From Secundilactobacillus similis DSM 23365 = JCM 2765 (GTDB taxonomy: Bacteria; Bacillota; Bacilli; Lactobacillales; Lactobacillaceae): a stretch of 64,000 bases of DNA. A program made the translations under genes and the position numbers. Location: the NCBI RefSeq assembly GCF_001311075.1, contig NZ_BBAD01000002.1, positions 41,769 through 105,768 of the forward strand, written 5' to 3'. Position 1 is the stretch's first letter. Each line of letters opens with the position of its first letter. Of the stretch, positions 10,699 to 19,847 are shown one piece after another. The notes under the pieces are model-generated. The model did no database searches. It saw nothing but the letters and a program-made list of their open reading frames with translations, and had not been told where the DNA came from.

Positions 10699-11234
10699 AT
10701 GGACGACTACGTACTCTTGCTTCGCGGCGTTAACGTGGGTGGTAATCGCCGGGTCGTGATGGCTGAGCTAAAGGCACAGTTAGCGGCGCTGGTGCGACGA
10801 CCGTGGTGAGTTACATTAATAGCGGTAATTTGATTTTCAGCTATGATGGCGATGCAACTAAGTTGGTGGCTGATGTGCTGGCCGCGCATTACGACTTTTC
10901 AATCGACCACTTAGTGTTGACGAAGGCGGCTTATTTGGCTGAAATCGCGCAAGCGCCGGATTGGTGGCAGGCGGCGGACGACCGGCGGCACAACGCGTTA
11001 TTCAAACTACCGGGGTATCAGATTGAATTTGACGCTGATATTTTGAGTAGCTTGACCGACTTGGACCAAGCGGTGATCACCGACCACGTGATTTTCTGGT
11101 GCGCGCCGCAAAAGGTGCATTACCACCAGTCGGCGTTTGCGAAGCTTATGGGCACGCCGTTCTACAAGCAGGTGTCGATCCGTAATCGGAACACAACGGT
11201 GAAATTGGCGACCTTATTAAATGAACGTGACTAA
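10699..11234 (+). CDS. DUF1697 family protein (one base missing)
   Basis: MDDYVLLLRGVNVGGNR is the typical N-terminus of DUF1697 proteins, followed by the SYINSGNLIF motif and a FWCAPQKVHYHQS stretch. The function of the family is unknown. The first frame stops after about 35 residues, and the next begins in another frame at LAALGATTVVSYINSG; restoring one base near 10791 gives 178 residues, the normal size. GGAGG precedes the ATG. It follows the permease by about 20 bases and may be co-transcribed with it. Confidence 0.8.
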
Positions 11235-11236
11235 TC

Positions 11237-11276
11237 AAAAACGACTCCTCGAATGTGTTTCGGGAAGTCGTTTTTT
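11237..11276. terminator. Bidirectional terminator between convergent genes
   Basis: AAAACGACT pairs with AGTCGTTTT, with inner pairing TCGAA/TTCGG; T-runs occur on both strands. It serves the DUF1697 gene and the convergent proline iminopeptidase gene. Confidence 0.75.
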
Positions 11277-11278
11277 AG

Positions 11279-12157
11279 TTAGTCGTTTTGCGTTAACCAG
11301 TTATCCAAAACGCTGATAAATTCATCATGTTGATCCAACAGCGCAAGGTGCCGGCTGTTCGCAAACAGGTGCCACTTAGCGCCCGGAATGTGGTCAACCA
11401 CGGACTTCGCAACCAGTGGTGTGCAAAGGTCGTCGGTCCCGCTGGTCACTAAAACGGGCACGTGGATCTTATGCAGGTCATCGGTCACGTCGTAGTCACT
11501 GATTGTCCCGTTTTCGGTAAATTCATTGGGGCCTTCAGCAATCAAACTAGCACGCTTACCGTTGGTTGGCCGACGGAGCGGTTCCGGTGAGTTTTCATCG
11601 GGATCGTCCCAGCAGTAACGCTCCATGTAGCGGTCGTTGGCAGCCAGGTATTTTGGCCCGCTGAAATTACCGGTTCGTTCTGCTTCGGCAATGGCGGCGC
11701 GGTCTTCGTAGCTGAGGTAGGAGATCAGGCGGTGCTGTTCTTGCGTCCAGAGCTTGATGGAAGCCGGGGAGCCGTCGATCATGACACTCTTGATGCCCTC
11801 TGGGTCAAACTGTGTCAGGTAGTACATTTCCAGCATGCCACCCCAGGATTGCCCCAGCATGTGCACTTGGTCTAAGTGGAGGTATTTGCGTAACGCAATT
11901 AACTCTTCCGCCCAAGTTTCCTTGACGTAGATGCTTTCATCTTCGGGAAGCGAGGACTTGCCACAGCCCACTTGGTCGTACATGATCAGCTGACGGCCAG
12001 TTTTGGCGTAGTCGTCGATCAGTTCAAAGTAGTTGTGCGATGACCCGGGGCCACCATGAATCAGTAATAACGGCGCCTTGTCTGGGTTGGGTTCCCCCAC
12101 GATGCGGTAGTAGGTCTGGTACTCGTGAAACGGCATGTAACCTTCTTGAATCTTCAA
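11279..12157 (-). CDS. pip: Proline iminopeptidase (S33 family)
   Basis: This 292-residue alpha/beta hydrolase releases N-terminal proline from peptides. The oxyanion segment LLIHGGPGSSHNYF, the nucleophile elbow GQSWGG, a C-terminal aspartate in SGTDDLCTP and the histidine in SRHLALLDQ form the complete S33 set. The start is TTG at 12157, with AAAGGA about eleven bases upstream; homologues begin with the same KIQEGYMPF-type segment. An internal ATG (MPFHEY) is less likely. It fits the peptide-scavenging metabolism of lactobacilli. Confidence 0.88.
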   Translation of the reverse strand: MKIQEGYMPFHEYQTYYRIVGEPNPDKAPLLLIHGGPGSSHNYFELIDDYAKTGRQLIMYDQVGCGKSSLPEDESIYVKETWAEELIALRKYLHLDQVHMLGQSWGGMLEMYYLTQFDPEGIKSVMIDGSPASIKLWTQEQHRLISYLSYEDRAAIAEAERTGNFSGPKYLAANDRYMERYCWDDPDENSPEPLRRPTNGKRASLIAEGPNEFTENGTISDYDVTDDLHKIHVPVLVTSGTDDLCTPLVAKSVVDHIPGAKWHLFANSRHLALLDQHDEFISVLDNWLTQND

Positions 12158-12283
12158 AATGCAGTCGGTCCTTTCTTGATAAATTCAGTGTACCACGCTG
12201 ACGGAGAGATGCTAGCGGACAATCAAAAGCACCAAGAATTCCCGTTTAAGGCGTTCTTGGTGCTTTTGATTATTGATTGGAAT

Positions 12284-13054
12284 TTACCGGGCAGTCCAGC
12301 CACCATCGGCTTTAATAATGTCGCCGTTCACGAAGGACGATTCATCGCTGGCTAAGAAGACCGCCACGGCTGCGATTTGCTCCGGCTGGCCCATTGGCGC
12401 ATCCATTGAGCCGGCTGCCGCAATGGCTTGACCGCCTAGTGGATCGGGGTCGGTGATTGTGTTGCCGATGTTGGTTGCCACGCCACCTGGCGCGATCGCG
12501 TTGCAACGGATGTTGCCAAAGGTACCGTAAGTGGCAGCGATGTTCTTGGTTAACCCAACCAAACCGTGCTTCGAAGCAGCGTAGGCGGCGCCACCACGAG
12601 CACCATAGAGGCCACCGACTGAGGCATTGTTGATAATGATGCCACCATTTTTCTGATCCTTCATCACGTTGATGGCTTCCCGACAGGCTTGGAATGGCCC
12701 AGTTAAGTTGATGGCAATCACTTTATCCCAGAGGTCATCGGTGACGTTGCCCACGGTTTTAAAGTTGTCCATAATACCAGCGTTATTGACCAGAATATCG
12801 AGTTGACCGTAAGTATTTACGGCAGTTTCGATAAGTGCTTTAATATCAGCTGACTTCGACATATCAGCAACCACGCTGGTAGCTGAATGACCAGATGCGG
12901 TAATTTCAGTAACGACTTCGTCAAGGGTGGTGGCGTTCACGTCGGCGAGCACGACCTTGGCGCCTTCGTTGGCGTAGGCGATGGCGATTGACTTGCCCAT
13001 TCCTGAACCAGCACCGGTGATGATAGCGACTTTATCCAATAAACGAGTTGACAT
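12284..13054 (-). CDS. SDR-family NAD(P)-dependent oxidoreductase
   Basis: This 256-residue classical short-chain dehydrogenase has the cofactor motif TGAGSGMGKSIA at residues 14-25, the NNAG motif (LVNNAGIMDN), the catalytic Ser (NNASVGG) and YAASK. ASP at the end of the second strand (LADVN) suggests NAD preference. The reaction substrate is not evident. AGGAGG precedes the ATG. It is divergent from a TetR regulator, which suggests it is that regulator's target. Confidence 0.88.
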   Translation of the reverse strand: MSTRLLDKVAIITGAGSGMGKSIAIAYANEGAKVVLADVNATTLDEVVTEITASGHSATSVVADMSKSADIKALIETAVNTYGQLDILVNNAGIMDNFKTVGNVTDDLWDKVIAINLTGPFQACREAINVMKDQKNGGIIINNASVGGLYGARGGAAYAASKHGLVGLTKNIAATYGTFGNIRCNAIAPGGVATNIGNTITDPDPLGGQAIAAAGSMDAPMGQPEQIAAVAVFLASDESSFVNGDIIKADGGWTAR

Positions 13055-13092
13055 AGTGATGACCTCCTAAAAGTTAATTTGCTGTTAGCTTT

Positions 13093-13122
13093 ATTATAAA
13101 AGGTCGGGGGAGTACGGTACAA
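13093..13122 (-). promoter_or_regulatory. Promoter of the SDR gene
   Basis: On the minus strand TTGTAC (complement of 13117-13122) and TATAAT (complement of 13093-13098) are separated by 18 bp. It is about 40 bp from the start codon. Confidence 0.7.
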
Positions 13123-13125
13123 TAT

Positions 13126-13150
13126 AGATGCTCATCAGTGAACAGCATCT
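13126..13150. promoter_or_regulatory. Inverted repeat, candidate TetR operator
   Basis: AGATGCT (13126-13132) and AGCATCT (13144-13150) are perfect inverted arms, 11 bp apart. They lie just upstream of the SDR -35 box and inside the divergent promoter region of the TetR gene, where an autoregulatory operator is expected. Confidence 0.5.
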
Positions 13151-13207
13151 GTTTAGTTAACCATACAGATTAAATAAATGATGATTATTTCCGGGACGGT
13201 GATTATA

Positions 13208-13750
13208 GTGAATGATCAAGATTTACGGGTTCGAAAAACCAAGCGGGTGTTGCAACAGACACTTCAAGCGGCACTATTGCAGGAGCCCTTTTCAAAGGTT
13301 ACCGTGAAGGCCCTTTGTGAAACGGCGTTGGTGAACCGGGCAACGTTTTATAAGCACTACCACGATAAGGCGGATCTGTTGTACGACGTATTTAAAGAAT
13401 TGACGGCGAACAGTGACCAGATTTCAGTGGCGGAATTGATTCGTCAGCCATTTTCGGTATTTCCCAAGGTGGTGAAGGCACCGCTATCGGCTATTAATGT
13501 GAAGCAAATGGATGATGCCAGTTTCCAGTGGGTGTTTCGGCAGTATTTTTATAACTACTACATGGAGTGCTTTCAGGACGTGACGTTTAAGTCGGACGTG
13601 CCCAAAGCGTTGTTGTCGTATACGTTGGTGAATAACGGGTTTAGTTTCTTTGAATGGCAACGTGATTTTCAGTTGGATGTGGATGAGGCGCGGATGAATG
13701 CGTACTTTCAGGAGTTGTTTAATGTTGATGCGTTGGAGGTCGAGGAATGA
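13208..13750 (+). CDS. TetR/AcrR-family transcriptional regulator
   Basis: The N-terminus (RKTKRVLQQTLQAALLQEPFSKVTVKALCETALVNRATFYKHYHDKADLL) is a clear TetR helix-turn-helix, with the typical recognition helix NRATFYKHY. The C-terminal ligand domain resembles that of TetR regulators with a C-terminal TetR_C-like domain in Firmicutes. GTG 13208 is taken as the start, giving 180 residues; an ATG at 13178 would add ten residues. It is divergent from the SDR gene and ends at a strong terminator. Confidence 0.85.
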   Translation: MNDQDLRVRKTKRVLQQTLQAALLQEPFSKVTVKALCETALVNRATFYKHYHDKADLLYDVFKELTANSDQISVAELIRQPFSVFPKVVKAPLSAINVKQMDDASFQWVFRQYFYNYYMECFQDVTFKSDVPKALLSYTLVNNGFSFFEWQRDFQLDVDEARMNAYFQELFNVDALEVEE

Positions 13751-13754
13751 GAAT

Positions 13755-13795
13755 GAAAAAGCGGTGCAACTTCTGAGTGGGAGTTGCACCGCTTT
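13755..13795 (+). terminator. Intrinsic terminator after the TetR gene
   Basis: AAAAGCGGTGCAACT pairs perfectly with AGTTGCACCGCTTTT. Confidence 0.88.
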
Positions 13796-13839
13796 TGGTT
13801 TGTTGTGAGGGTGGGGCGACGAGCGTTGCTGTTGTGTTG

Positions 13840-14045
13840 ATTTCGGCGTTTTTTGTGACTATCATTTTCCGGATAATCGGGATGATTGTGAAGTTTGGCA
13901 GCAGGGTATTTTTAGGCAACCACGCCGAAATGCGCTCCGAAAAGCAAAGAGTTGCACACAAGCCCTGCCTACCACAAGTCCCCAAAACCAGGACTTATGG
14001 CAGGCAGGCTTGTGCTCCACTCTTTAACCGCTTTTCTCCGCGCTC
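13840..14045 (-). repeat. Modular intergenic repeat, copy B
   Basis: Read on the minus strand, the copy starts with GCGCGGAGAAAAGCGGTTA and forms a long hairpin (13931-14044) whose centre, AGCCTGCCTGCCATAAGTCC and its partner, is specific to this copy. It then continues into a block bounded by TTTCGGCG (13921-13930 side) and CGCCGAAA (13841-13848 side). It fills the space between the convergent TetR and monooxygenase genes and touches the latter's stop codon. See the findings for the family. Confidence 0.75.
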
Positions 14046-14329
14046 TAGGCGTCCATTCGAATAATCACCGGATCCTGCGTCAAAAAGTCACCAACGCCGG
14101 CTAAGAATTTTTGGAAATGTTCGGTACCGTTGTGTGATTCCACGGCATCGGCATCGCGCCAATGTTCGATGATTTCGTAATCGGTATCGCTGTCGACCTT
14201 CTTGAAGTGGTCGTAGCTGACGTTACCGGCTTCGGCTCTTGAACCCTTGACTAATTCTGCAATGAAGCTTTCGTAAGCGGCTTGCTTACCTGGGATAACG
14301 GCTAATTCTACGTTGATGACTTTCATCAT
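14045..14329 (-). CDS. Antibiotic-biosynthesis-monooxygenase-fold (ABM) protein, putative quinol monooxygenase
   Basis: The 94-residue protein has the ferredoxin-like ABM fold pattern: an N-terminal strand (KVINVELAVIPGK), GNVSYDHFKKV, EIIEHWRDADAVESH and a C-terminal strand. Related small proteins (YgiN-like) act on quinones or heme, but substrate assignments are poor. AGGATG precedes the ATG at 14329. It is a single gene; its stop codon adjoins repeat copy B. Confidence 0.8.
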   Translation of the reverse strand: MMKVINVELAVIPGKQAAYESFIAELVKGSRAEAGNVSYDHFKKVDSDTDYEIIEHWRDADAVESHNGTEHFQKFLAGVGDFLTQDPVIIRMDA

Positions 14330-14431
14330 GACACATCCTTTTCTGTTTGAGTTGAGAAGGGTGAGAACGTCTCAGCCCCTCTCATTAGGGTCATTTTAGT
14401 TGATTTAAGCTTGAAAAGCACTGATTTCCAC

Positions 14432-14474
14432 TAAAAATGACGCGCGTAAACAGGTTACGGGCGTCATTTTAGGA
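14432..14474 (-). terminator. Intrinsic terminator of gldA
   Basis: On the minus strand AAAATGACGCCCGTAA pairs with TTTACGCGCGTCATTTTT, with small mismatches, just after the gldA stop. Confidence 0.7.
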
Positions 14475-14485
14475 TTAATTGTCAA

Positions 14486-15589
14486 TTAACAGTTAGCTTT
14501 AACATAGGTAGCGTAAGCATCAGCTGCCTTCATCGCTTCAACGACGTCTTCTGGTTCAACGGTAAATGGCATTTCTTGCATCGTATCGCCATCGGCACAC
14601 GATAACGTCCCAACTTTCAGTAAGTCTTCATCGCTGACGTTTGGAATGTTGAGGTCGGCGAAAGTGGTTGGCAGGTCTAACTTCAAGTATAGTTCAAGGA
14701 ACTTATCAATTTTCTTTTGATCGGCACCTTCCAAGAAGAGTTGTGACAGGGTCCCGAAGGCCACTTTTTCGCCATGAGACTTCTTGTGAATGTCACCGTG
14801 AAGGGCGGTTAACCCGTTATGGATGGCATGAGCAGCTGATAAACCACCACTTTCGAAACCGACCCCACTCATTAAGGTGTTGGCTTCAACAACCTTGTCC
14901 AAAGCTTTGGATGTAACGTGAGATTTAACAGCAACGTAGGCTTCCATCCCGTATTCAAATAAGGTTTCTTCGCATTTTTCGGCAATCGCATTACCGACTA
15001 AGGTTTGGTTGGCACCTAACATGGTTTTACCTTTGCCTAACGCAACAGCTTGGGCTTCAACGTTAGTGGCCAATGCATCAGCAATCCCTGAAGCAAACAG
15101 AGAAGCTGGGGCACCAGCAACAACTTTGGTGTCAACTAACACAAGGTCGGGGTTCTTGCTGTAGAAGCGGTATTTAGAGAATTCACCGGCTGGGGTGTAG
15201 ATAACGGACAACCGTGAACATGGGGCGTCGGTTGAGGCTAAGGTTGGCAAAATCACAACGGCAATGTGTAAGTCATCGCCAATGGCCTTGGCACTATCAA
15301 GAGTTTTCCCGCCGCCTAACCCAATAATCATTTCAGCGCCAAATTCCTTACCGATACCGCCAACACGGGTAACTTCTTCTTCGGAAGCTTCGCCACCAAA
15401 GACGACCTTCTTAACCGTGATGCCGTTCTTTTCCAAGTAGGCCAAGAAGTCAGTACCAACGATTTTATAAACAATCTCGTCAGCTAACAAAACGGCTTTG
15501 GTACCAAATTTCTTCAAGTGCTCCGCACTATCGTAAAGGGCACCTGGTCCTTGAATGTAAGTCGATGGGCTACCAAAAATCTTATCCAT
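14486..15589 (-). CDS. gldA: Glycerol dehydrogenase
   Basis: The 367-residue protein is an iron/zinc-type group III alcohol dehydrogenase of the GldA branch, which interconverts glycerol and dihydroxyacetone with NAD. The nucleotide segment GLGGGKTLDSAKAIGD is present. The metal ligands are expected at the Asp of GIADALATNVEAQA and the histidines of AAHAIHNG and ALHGDIHKKSHGEKVAFG. AGGAGG lies upstream of ATG 15589. It is divergent from a SorC regulator and a transaldolase-like gene, suggesting a C3 polyol/dihydroxyacetone module. Confidence 0.9.
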   Translation of the reverse strand: MDKIFGSPSTYIQGPGALYDSAEHLKKFGTKAVLLADEIVYKIVGTDFLAYLEKNGITVKKVVFGGEASEEEVTRVGGIGKEFGAEMIIGLGGGKTLDSAKAIGDDLHIAVVILPTLASTDAPCSRLSVIYTPAGEFSKYRFYSKNPDLVLVDTKVVAGAPASLFASGIADALATNVEAQAVALGKGKTMLGANQTLVGNAIAEKCEETLFEYGMEAYVAVKSHVTSKALDKVVEANTLMSGVGFESGGLSAAHAIHNGLTALHGDIHKKSHGEKVAFGTLSQLFLEGADQKKIDKFLELYLKLDLPTTFADLNIPNVSDEDLLKVGTLSCADGDTMQEMPFTVEPEDVVEAMKAADAYATYVKANC

Positions 15590-15748
15590 GATGAATTCCT
15601 CCTAAGGCTTTAATGACTTTATTATGTGATGAATTGTTCAATGTTGAAATGGTTTTGGTAGCTTAAATTATTTCTTTAACGTTAGATTATTGATTTAAAG
15701 GCGTTTATGAAGTGATAGGGCGATTATTTCGATGATAAAAAGCTCAAA

Positions 15749-15785
15749 TGTGCAATTAAACTATTTTAGAATAAAGTGTGCAATT
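15749..15785 (+). repeat. Direct repeat TGTGCAATT in the gldA/SorC spacer
   Basis: TGTGCAATT occurs at 15749-15757 and 15777-15785, 28 bp start to start, in the spacer between gldA and the SorC gene. It may be a regulator binding site. The rest of the 390 bp spacer is AT-rich and has no other clear feature apart from the short frame at 15812. Confidence 0.35.
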
Positions 15786-15811
15786 GTGATAAACTTTAAG
15801 GAGTTACTCTG

Positions 15812-15865
15812 ATGGTAAAGGTTGATATAACAACGAATATGAGCAATCGTTCGAAAAAATATTAA
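15812..15865 (+). CDS. Possible 17-codon small ORF with a good ribosome site
   Basis: ATG 15812 follows AAGGAG by eight bases and encodes MVKVDITTNMSNRSKKY. It could be a leader peptide or chance. There is no similarity I recognise, and the downstream 110 bases are non-coding before the SorC start. Confidence 0.25.
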   Translation: MVKVDITTNMSNRSKKY

Positions 15866-15979
15866 TCCGGATAAGTCATTTTATACAAAGAGATGTTAGA
15901 ATAGGAAATTTTGTTTAGAAATCGTTTTCTTAGCTACATTGTGAAATTGTTATTTACATTTAAGAGAAGGTGATGAGGA

Positions 15980-16936
15980 GTGAAAGCGGAAAAACGGGCG
16001 TTACTTGCTAAAGTGGCCTACCTGTACTACGTCAAAAACCAGACGCAAGCGACCATTGCCAAAGAGCTTGATTTATATCGAACCACGATTAGCCGGTTAC
16101 TCAAACAAGCGCGTGAAACTGGGGTCGTTACGATTCAGATCAATGATTTTAATGCAGAACTGTTTCAGCTAGAAACCACGTTGAAGACGACTTTCGGTCT
16201 ACGTCAGGTCGTGGTGGTCCCCAATTTTGAAGGTGAAACAGTTGCCCAGAAGGATCAACGGTTGGCGGCAGCGGCAGCCCAGTATTTAAAACAAATTATT
16301 CGGCCCCACAATGTTGTGGGGTTCGCTTGGGGCAGCACCTTGTCCGGCATGGTGGGACAGCTAGAACACCCAATGAAAACCGATGCCGTTTTTGTGCCAT
16401 TAGTTGGCGGCCCCAGCCCGTCTAATGCGCAGTATCACGTTAACGGCATCGTATACGATGCGGCTCATCAATTTGGTGGACGGAGTTTATTTGTGGATGC
16501 GGCTGCGGTTCAGGAAACGCAGTATATCCGCGATGGCATTATTAGTTCACAGTACTTTCGGGATATTCAGGATTACTGGCAAAAGCTAGACATTGCAGTT
16601 GTTGGCATTGGCGGCCCCATGACGAAAACGACAAGTCGTTGGCGAGATTTATTACAGCCAGCTGATATTGACCTACTGCGTGAGCGGCAAGCGATTGGGG
16701 ACTGTTGTTGTACGTTTTACGACCGAAACGGCAAGGTGTTGACAGGTGATCTTTTAAACCGAACGATTGCGATTTCCCTTGCGGAGCTGAAACGAGCACC
16801 ACACAGTATCGGGGTCGCTCGGTCACTGACAAAGGCAGCCTCCATCAAGACGTTGATGGAGATGCACGTGTTAAACACATTAGTTACGGATGAAGAAACG
16901 GCGACCCGCATTTTAGCGCTGGCTACCGATCAATGA
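15980..16936 (+). CDS. SorC/DeoR-type sugar-binding transcriptional regulator
   Basis: This 318-residue protein has an N-terminal helix-turn-helix (VKNQTQATIAKELDLYRTTISRLLKQARETGVV) and a C-terminal sugar-phosphate-binding domain of the SorC family, including GFAWGSTLSGMV, FVPLVGGPS and VVGIGGPM segments. Such regulators respond to phosphorylated sugars or polyols. The start is GTG 15980 with AGAAGGTGATGAGGAG upstream. The aldolase gene follows at 11 bases, so both are probably co-transcribed. gldA is divergent and a likely target. Confidence 0.87.
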   Translation: MKAEKRALLAKVAYLYYVKNQTQATIAKELDLYRTTISRLLKQARETGVVTIQINDFNAELFQLETTLKTTFGLRQVVVVPNFEGETVAQKDQRLAAAAAQYLKQIIRPHNVVGFAWGSTLSGMVGQLEHPMKTDAVFVPLVGGPSPSNAQYHVNGIVYDAAHQFGGRSLFVDAAAVQETQYIRDGIISSQYFRDIQDYWQKLDIAVVGIGGPMTKTTSRWRDLLQPADIDLLRERQAIGDCCCTFYDRNGKVLTGDLLNRTIAISLAELKRAPHSIGVARSLTKAASIKTLMEMHVLNTLVTDEETATRILALATDQ

Positions 16937-16946
16937 GGTGAAGATA

Positions 16947-17636
16947 ATGGAATGGTTATTAGATACAATCAACTTAGCAGCAATTGAAAAGGGCGTTCGG
17001 GACTTACCATTGGCGGGCGTGACGTCTAACCCAACGATCGTTCGTCGAGAAGGCAAGGTTGATGACTTTTTTGAACATTTGCGCCAAATTCGCCGGTTGA
17101 TCGGTGATGAACGGACATTACACGTTCAAGCGGTGGGGCAGACAACGGCGGGAATTTTAGCCGATGCGCACCGCATCATGACTGAAGTTGACTCGGCGAC
17201 CTATATTAAGATACCGACAAATGCGGCCGGTTTAGCTGCCATGAAGCAGTTGAAGGCGGAGGGTGGTCACGTGACGGCTACGGCAATTTATAGTGAATTT
17301 CAAGGGCGTTTAGCGATTGCGGCCGGTGCTGACTACCTTGCGCCATACGTTAATCGGATGGTTAATATGAATATCGATGCGAATCAGGTTATTGCGCATT
17401 TGGCAGCTCAAATTGAACGCGACCATGCCGCAACTAAAATCTTAGCAGCTAGTTTCCATACGGTTCAGCAGGTTAACGATGCCTTCACCGCTGGTGCGCA
17501 GGCGGTAACGATGGGCCCGGAACTCATTGACCAAGCTTTGGGGACGCCGGCGATTAACGATGCGGTTGCGCAATTTACAACAGACTGGGAGTCGCTGTAT
17601 GGAGAAGGGAGTACGATTAATCAGCTGCCTGAATAA
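16947..17636 (+). CDS. Transaldolase-like fructose-6-phosphate aldolase (TalC/Fsa type)
   Basis: The 229-residue TIM barrel matches the short transaldolase subfamily: LDTINLAAIEKG and GVTSNPTIVRREG near the N-terminus, IKIPTNAAGLAAMK with the Schiff-base lysine, and TATAIYSEFQG. Members either cleave fructose 6-phosphate to dihydroxyacetone and glyceraldehyde 3-phosphate or act as transaldolases. Next to glycerol dehydrogenase, which makes or uses dihydroxyacetone, the aldolase activity makes sense. ATG 16947 is chosen because GAGGTGA overlaps the previous stop. Length is normal. Confidence 0.85.
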   Translation: MEWLLDTINLAAIEKGVRDLPLAGVTSNPTIVRREGKVDDFFEHLRQIRRLIGDERTLHVQAVGQTTAGILADAHRIMTEVDSATYIKIPTNAAGLAAMKQLKAEGGHVTATAIYSEFQGRLAIAAGADYLAPYVNRMVNMNIDANQVIAHLAAQIERDHAATKILAASFHTVQQVNDAFTAGAQAVTMGPELIDQALGTPAINDAVAQFTTDWESLYGEGSTINQLPE

Positions 17637-17709
17637 ACAAATTAATTAAAGTTATGAGATTTCCCTAAATTTCTAATTCGTTTCCAACGCCTTTATCGTT
17701 TCCGACCGG

Positions 17710-17715
17710 TATAAT
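17710..17715 (+). promoter_or_regulatory. -10 box TATAAT ahead of brnQ
   Basis: A consensus TATAAT lies about 110 bp upstream of the brnQ start. No good -35 is seen. The long leader contains no clear T-box motif. Confidence 0.35.
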
Positions 17716-17823
17716 GTTTTTGAATTATGTAACGGGTCGTTGAATTGGCGTCCAGCACCTGGCATTAGGGTGACAGCAAATGTCGTCAGTAGTTGCCGCT
17801 GGGCGGAGACAAGGAGAAGTGAT

Positions 17824-19169
17824 ATGGAAACTCAGAAACTTAGCACCAAAAACCTGATCTTCATTGGCATGATGTTGTTCGGGATGTTCTTTGGCGCCGG
17901 CAACTTGATTTTTCCGGTGTTCGTGGGGCAACAGGCGGGGACTCAGTTTTGGCCAGCGTTGATTGGCTTTTTGGTCTCTGGTGTTGGCTTACCGCTATTA
18001 GGCGTGGCGGCCATTGGAGTCACTAAGACGGATGGCGTGTTCACGTTAGCCCAAAAAGTTGGGCGGCTATACGCGTACTGCTTTACCATTCTATTGTATA
18101 TGTGTATCGGGCCGTTATTCGCGCTACCTCGGTTGGCTTCAATTTCGTTTGAAGTTGGTCTGAGTCCGTTTATCAGTTCAGCGCATCAAAGTAGTAGCTT
18201 ACTGATTTATTCAGTTGCCTTCTTCCTGATTGCTTGGCTGTTTGCGCGGAAGCCAAGCCAGATTATGGTATACGTGGGTAAGGTGCTCACGCCGGCTTTC
18301 TTAGTGTTGCTGGCCATTTTATTGGTGATGGTCATCATCAAACCGATGGGACATGGACAAGCGGCGGTTGGCGATTACGCTAGTGTGCCGTTAGTTGCGG
18401 GCTTTACGGCCGGTTATTCGACGATGGATGCGCTAGCCGCGTTGGCATTTGGTATCATCGTGGTCAATGCACTTAAGGTCTTGGCGTCACACAACCGGGA
18501 CAAATTGCCAAGGATACGATTCGGGCTGGGAGTCTTGCAGTAGCGCTGATGGCGATTATTTACGGCCTGTTAGCACTACTGGGGCGAAATGCGCTTGGCA
18601 CGTTCTCACGGGCAGCGAATGGCGGCCCGATTCTCGCCAACGTGGCCCACGCCTACTTTGGCAGTTTCGGGAACGTCTTGTTGATGGTGTTAGTCATCCT
18701 AGCCTGTTTAAAGACCGCTATCGGCTTGATTACGGCGTTTGGGGACACCTTCAAGGAACTCTTCCCCAAGGTGCCTTACGCAGTGCTGATTGCGTTAGCG
18801 AGCGCCGTACCGTTAATCTTCGCTAATGTTGGCTTAGATCGGCTATTGTTATTCTCAACGCCAATCTTGTACTTCATTTATCCGTTAGCGATTACGTTGA
18901 TCCTATTAGGGTTACTAACGCCAGTTCTGGGCGAATCACGCTGGCTGTTCGGAACGGTGACGCTGTTTACGGTAATTCCAGCGTTGTTGGATGGGCTAAA
19001 TGCGTTGCCGGCTAACCTACACACTGGTGTTGTCGCGGCAACGTTGAAGTTGGGTGAGTGGTTACCGGGCTTCAGTATCGGTTTAGGTTGGACAGTGCCA
19101 GCCGTTATCGGTGTGATCGTTGGTTGGCTGTTAGCTAAGACGATGACCAAATCAGCAACGGTATCGTAA
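17824..19169 (+). CDS. brnQ: Branched-chain amino acid transport protein BrnQ (one base missing)
   Basis: This is a 12-helix sodium- or proton-coupled carrier for leucine, isoleucine and valine. The N-terminal FGMFFGAGNLIFPVFVGQQAG segment is the family signature. The frame breaks near 18482: VNALKVLASHN should continue as LGVTQPGQIAKDTIRAGSLAVALM in the next frame, so one base is missing well before the visible stop at 18541. The repaired length, 448 residues, is normal. AAGGAGAAG precedes the ATG. It ends at a bidirectional terminator. Confidence 0.87.
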
Positions 19170-19175
19170 TTTAAC

Positions 19176-19217
19176 ACAAAAAAAGCGCTTCTCGATTACT
19201 CGAGAGGCGCTTTTTTG
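19176..19217. terminator. Bidirectional terminator between brnQ and the LysM gene
   Basis: AAAAAAGCGCTTCTCG pairs with CGAGAGGCGCTTTTTT; T-runs on both strands. Confidence 0.88.
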
Positions 19218-19232
19218 AGTTAAATTTAAATT

Positions 19233-19847
19233 TTAGTAACCCCAGGCGCTTAAACCTTGAGTGTTGTACAAGCTAACGGCTGCGTCAATTTGTGATTGAA
19301 CATCGCCGCTGCTGATGTGCATGTTTTGGAATAACCCGTAGGCGCCACTAGTGCTGTTCACAACACCAGATTGCCAGTTTGATTCACGGGTGATGATGGC
19401 GTTCCAAGTTGAAGCAGAAACACCGGTTCTAGCAGCCATTTGGCTTAACACGGCACTTTGTGAGCTGCTGCCGTAGCTTGAGCTGTTTGAAGTGGTCGTG
19501 TTGCTAGTGGTGTTTGATTGCGTTGACGTTGCTGGTTGGCTGTAAGTTGAAGTTGCAGCCTGGTTTGATGACGTAGTGGCTGCCGCATTGTTAGTAGCGG
19601 TAGTCGTACTAGTTGTCGTTGAGCCATCAGGAATCGTCAACTTTTCGCCAGCGATGATCAAGTGGTTGTTGATGTTGTTAGCAGTTTCGATAGCGTTGAT
19701 CGTGGTGTTGAAGTTTTGCGAAATCGCCCAAACTGAGTCGCCTGACTTAACAGTGTAGGTCGTAGATGCACTTGCGCTAGTGCCGGCAAAGAACAAGCCT
19801 AAAGCTGCTGCGGAAGTGGCTAAGATAGTCGTTACTAATTTATTCAA
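19233..19847 (-). CDS. Secreted LysM wall protein with C-terminal transglycosylase-like (Apf-like) domain
   Basis: The 205-residue product has a Sec signal peptide (to about residue 27, SASA), one LysM domain ([30 protein letters not shown]...), a Ser/Thr/Asn-rich linker and a C-terminal domain ending in AWGY with [22 protein letters not shown]. This organisation matches aggregation-promoting factor and related extracellular wall proteins of lactobacilli. A muralytic role is plausible but not proven. The start appears to be TTG 19847, eight bases after GGAG on the minus strand. The 5' leader contains an inverted repeat (TGTGTCG at 19891, CGACACA at 19915). Confidence 0.85.
   Translation of the reverse strand: MNKLVTTILATSAAALGLFFAGTSASASTTYTVKSGDSVWAISQNFNTTINAIETANNINNHLIIAGEKLTIPDGSTTTSTTTATNNAAATTSSNQAATSTYSQPATSTQSNTTSNTTTSNSSSYGSSSQSAVLSQMAARTGVSASTWNAIITRESNWQSGVVNSTSGAYGLFQNMHISSGDVQSQIDAAVSLYNTQGLSAWGY

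Noticed and set aside
17641..17823. T-box riboswitch before brnQ
   Set aside because: No T-box sequence (AGGGTGGNACCGCG-like) or specifier stem could be found in the leader.
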